From contig JAAOZZ010000010.1 of NCBI GenBank assembly GCA_012274175.1, positions 1 through 8,348 of the forward strand: a stretch of DNA of 8,348 bases, written 5' to 3'. Origin of the DNA: Betaproteobacteria bacterium (GTDB lineage Bacteria; Pseudomonadota; Gammaproteobacteria; Burkholderiales; Usitatibacteraceae). Each line of letters starts with the position of its first letter. Position 1 is the stretch's first letter. The notes beneath the pieces were generated by a model, which saw only the letters and a list, made by a program, of their open reading frames with translations, was not told the DNA's origin and searched no databases. Below, piece by piece: positions 6,630 to 8,348 of the stretch. A program made the translations under genes and the position numbers.

Positions 6630-6633
6630 GACC

Positions 6634-8031
6634 ATGGACGGCGTACGCATCGAAAAGGACACCTTCGGCCCGATCGAGGTGCCGCGGGATCGCCTGTGGG
6701 GCGCCCAGACCCAGCGCTCGCTCGAGAATTTCCGGATCTCGGGCGAGCGCATGCCCGCGGAAATCATACAGGCGCTCGCCTGGGTGAAGCGCGCCTGTGC
6801 CGCCGTCAACGAATCCCTGGGACAGATAACAGCCGAGAAGGCCCGGGCCATCTCATCGGCCGCCGACGAAGTGCTCGCGGGGCGCTGGCCCGAGGAGTTC
6901 CCGCTGGTCGTGTGGCAGACGGGCTCGGGTACCCAGACCAACATGAACGTGAACGAGGTGCTCGCCAACCGCGCGAGCGAGATCCTCGGCGGGCCGCGCG
7001 GGGAGGGGCGGCTCGTGCACCCCAACGACGACGTGAACCGCGGCCAATCGTCCAACGACGTATTCCCCACCGCGATGCACGTGGCGGCCGTGGTGGCGCT
7101 GCGCCGCCGCCTGCTGCCCGCGCTTTCGAGGCTGCGCACGACGCTGGCGGAGCGCTCCCACGCCTTCCGCTCCGTGGTGAAGATCGGCCGCACCCACCTG
7201 CAGGACGCCACACCCCTCACCCTCGGGCAGGAGTTTTCCGGTTACGTGGCGCAGCTCGACCATGGGATTCGCCACGTCGAGGCGGCGCTCCCGCACCTGT
7301 CGGAGCTGGCACTCGGCGGCACCGCCGTGGGCACCGGCCTCAACACCCATCCGCAATTCGGTGCCGAGGTGGCCGGAGAGCTTTCGCGGCTCATCGGCTG
7401 CGAATTCGAGACCGCGCCCAACAAGTTCGAGGCGCTCGCGAGCCACGATGCGCTGGTGCACGCCCACGGAGCGCTCAAGGGCCTCGCCGCGTCCCTCACG
7501 AAGATCGCCAACGACGTGCGGCTGCTCGCGAGCGGGCCGCGCTGCGGCATCGGGGAGATCACGATTCCGGAAAACGAGCCGGGCAGCTCGATCATGCCCG
7601 GCAAGGTGAATCCCACCCAATGCGAGGCGCTCACCATGGCGGCCTGTCAGGTCATGGGCAACGACGTGGCGGTGAATTTCGGCGGCGCCCAGGGCCACCT
7701 CGAGCTGAACGTGTTCAAGCCGGTCATCGCCAACGCCTTCCTGCAGAGCGTGCGGCTGCTGGCCGACGGCATGGCGAGCTTCGAGGAGCATTGCGCCCGC
7801 GGCATCGAGCCCGATCGGGAGCGCATCGCCGCCCTGCTGCATGGCTCGCTCATGCTGGTGACGGCGCTGGCGCCGCACATCGGATACGACCGCGCCGCCG
7901 AGATCGCGAAGAAGGCCCACCGCGAAGGCAGCGGGCTGCGGGAGGCCGCGGTGGCGCTGGGCTACGTGAGCGAGGCGCAATACGACGAATGGGTGCGTCC
8001 CGAGGACATGACCGGTCCCACGGCGCGATAA
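6634..8031 (+). CDS. fumC: Class II fumarate hydratase (fumarase C)
   Basis: Cytoplasmic, iron-independent homotetrameric enzyme that interconverts fumarate and L-malate in the TCA cycle. It has 465 residues, the usual FumC length (about 460-467). Seen in order: [21 protein letters not shown] at the N-terminus; [12 protein letters not shown] in the substrate region; [29 protein letters not shown] with His188, same number as in the E. coli enzyme; GTGLNTHP; and the superfamily signature [13 protein letters not shown] (317-329) with the catalytic-loop Ser318. Fumarase rather than aspartase or argininosuccinate lyase is favoured by the [20 protein letters not shown] and NTHP details. It starts after a strong GGAGG site and is divergent from the cytochrome c' operon across 46 bp. 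The last 70 bp lie opposite the 3' end of a small proline-rich minus-strand ORF. No hairpin terminator was found after the TAA. Confidence 0.97.
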   Translation: MDGVRIEKDTFGPIEVPRDRLWGAQTQRSLENFRISGERMPAEIIQALAWVKRACAAVNESLGQITAEKARAISSAADEVLAGRWPEEFPLVVWQTGSGTQTNMNVNEVLANRASEILGGPRGEGRLVHPNDDVNRGQSSNDVFPTAMHVAAVVALRRRLLPALSRLRTTLAERSHAFRSVVKIGRTHLQDATPLTLGQEFSGYVAQLDHGIRHVEAALPHLSELALGGTAVGTGLNTHPQFGAEVAGELSRLIGCEFETAPNKFEALASHDALVHAHGALKGLAASLTKIANDVRLLASGPRCGIGEITIPENEPGSSIMPGKVNPTQCEALTMAACQVMGNDVAVNFGGAQGHLELNVFKPVIANAFLQSVRLLADGMASFEEHCARGIEPDRERIAALLHGSLMLVTALAPHIGYDRAAEIAKKAHREGSGLREAAVALGYVSEAQYDEWVRPEDMTGPTAR

Positions 8032-8201
8032 CGCGGGGGGTTGGGCGTCTCGTCGGGTTGCGGATCGCGCACCGGCGGATCCTGGAGTGGCTTGGGGTCG
8101 TCGATTGGCACCGGATCGACGGGCGGCTCCGGGGGCCGTGGCTGCGGCTGCGGATCCTGGGGCGGTTCCGGAGTGGGAATGTGGGCGCGCGTGGCGGTCA
8201 T
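7962..8201 (-). CDS. Small proline-rich hypothetical protein
   Basis: A 79-residue predicted protein, unrecognised. Residues 8-57 are extremely rich in Pro with Asp, Glu and Gln, built from loose repeats such as [21 protein letters not shown] and [11 protein letters not shown]; an 11-bp direct repeat (8075-8085 and 8150-8160) encodes two of the QDP units. No signal peptide, membrane segment or known domain is visible; it is probably disordered. The ATG at 8201 overlaps the TGA of the upstream minus-strand frame as ATGA, which suggests translational coupling and favours this being a real gene. Only a weak ribosome site (CGGAA about 8 nt upstream) is seen. The last 70 bp are antisense to the end of fumC; an artefact of high GC remains possible because GC-rich DNA easily gives Pro codons. 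Confidence 0.5.
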   Translation of the reverse strand: MTATRAHIPTPEPPQDPQPQPRPPEPPVDPVPIDDPKPLQDPPVRDPQPDETPNPPRYRAVGPVMSSGRTHSSYCASLT

Positions 8202-8348
8202 GGGGCGATTCCGAGCTTGCGCTTCATCGGCGCGGTGAGGATCTGGGCGGTGCGGCGCAGCGTCTTCCACGGATCGGAGTGCAGCCCCTGCAGGCGGCGC
8301 ACGACGTTGCCAACGTGATACGAGGAGGGCTTCATGCGCCCGCCCAAC
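8198..8348 (-). CDS. C-terminal end of an unidentified protein, or a 45-residue ORF (open at window edge)
   Basis: A minus-strand frame open from the right edge to a TGA at 8198. The last 45 residues, from an internal Met at 8335, include GNVVRRLQGLHSDPWKTLRR and end in [11 protein letters not shown]; they are basic, amphipathic and non-repetitive, which looks like coding sequence. It is not recognised. The frame is still open upstream of that Met to the edge and there is no clear ribosome site before it, so the tail of a longer gene is more likely than a 45-residue protein. Its stop overlaps the ATG of the proline-rich ORF by the ATGA arrangement, so the two are probably co-transcribed and converge on fumC. 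Confidence 0.5.
   Translation of the reverse strand, partial: LGGRMKPSSYHVGNVVRRLQGLHSDPWKTLRRTAQILTAPMKRKLGIAP

Noticed and set aside
6588..7220. N-terminal extension of cytochrome c' into the fumC antisense strand
   Set aside because: The extension precedes a clear signal peptide and a good ribosome site for the ATG at 6587, and lies opposite fumC codons.
6853..7980. A 375-codon minus-strand frame inside fumC
   Set aside because: Antisense to a complete, well-conserved fumarase; composition (His, Arg, Gly, Ala-rich) is that of a shadow frame.
8032..8200. Possible rho-independent terminator or structured RNA after fumC
   Set aside because: The stretch is G-rich on the plus strand but I found no stem followed by a T run; the base pattern is explained by the Pro-rich codons on the minus strand.
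6609..8318. A 569-codon plus-strand frame overlapping fumC in another register
   Set aside because: Fumarase signatures are all in the 6634 frame; this frame is Arg/Gly/Ala-rich without recognisable features.
1..8348. CRISPR array, tRNA/rRNA, insertion sequence, prophage or defence-system signatures
   Set aside because: No spaced repeat arrays, tRNA cloverleaf segments, transposase motifs, terminal inverted repeats or composition shifts were noticed on reading both strands.

Overview
This is an ordinary-looking, gene-dense piece of a very GC-rich bacterial chromosome. The lineage is most likely betaproteobacterial (Burkholderiales or a relative). The hints are a tricarboxylate-receptor (TctC/Bug) protein with no transporter beside it, a cytochrome c' paired with a cytochrome b561, class II fumarase and a mitochondrial-like glutaryl-CoA dehydrogenase. 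The taxonomic call is inference from gene content. No tRNA, rRNA, CRISPR array, insertion sequence or phage gene was seen, and base composition looks uniform.

Layout. Positions 1-782 (minus) hold the N-terminal two thirds of glutaryl-CoA dehydrogenase (gcdH), running off the left edge. A 72-bp divergent spacer with a palindromic pair of -10-like boxes separates it from an S9-family serine peptidase (855-2867, plus). That peptidase meets, tail to tail with a 4-bp overlap, a run of five minus-strand genes transcribed leftward from 6587: cytochrome c', cytochrome b561, a class V (kynureninase-like) PLP enzyme, a TctC/Bug periplasmic binding protein and a DUF3429-type membrane protein. The junctions are a 4-bp overlap (if the preferred GTG start is right), then gaps of 27, 7 and 1 bp, so they probably form one operon. 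A 46-bp spacer separates this unit from fumC (6634-8031, plus). At the right edge two small minus-strand reading frames are coupled by an ATGA overlap: the end of an unidentified protein and a 79-residue proline-rich protein whose 3' end lies antisense to the end of fumC.

How the genes may work together. GcdH feeds lysine/tryptophan/aromatic breakdown into crotonyl-CoA, and FumC is a TCA-cycle enzyme. The cytochrome c' and b561 pair suggests electron transfer between the membrane quinone pool and a periplasmic class II c-type haem protein, possibly with a nitric-oxide or redox-stress role. The PLP enzyme, the solute receptor and the DUF3429 protein have no evident functional link to the cytochromes beyond co-directionality. 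I did not find a clearly novel system. The most interesting points are the composition of the five-gene unit, the inferred Tyr at the distal haem position of cytochrome c', the palindromic divergent promoter and the proline-rich ORF.
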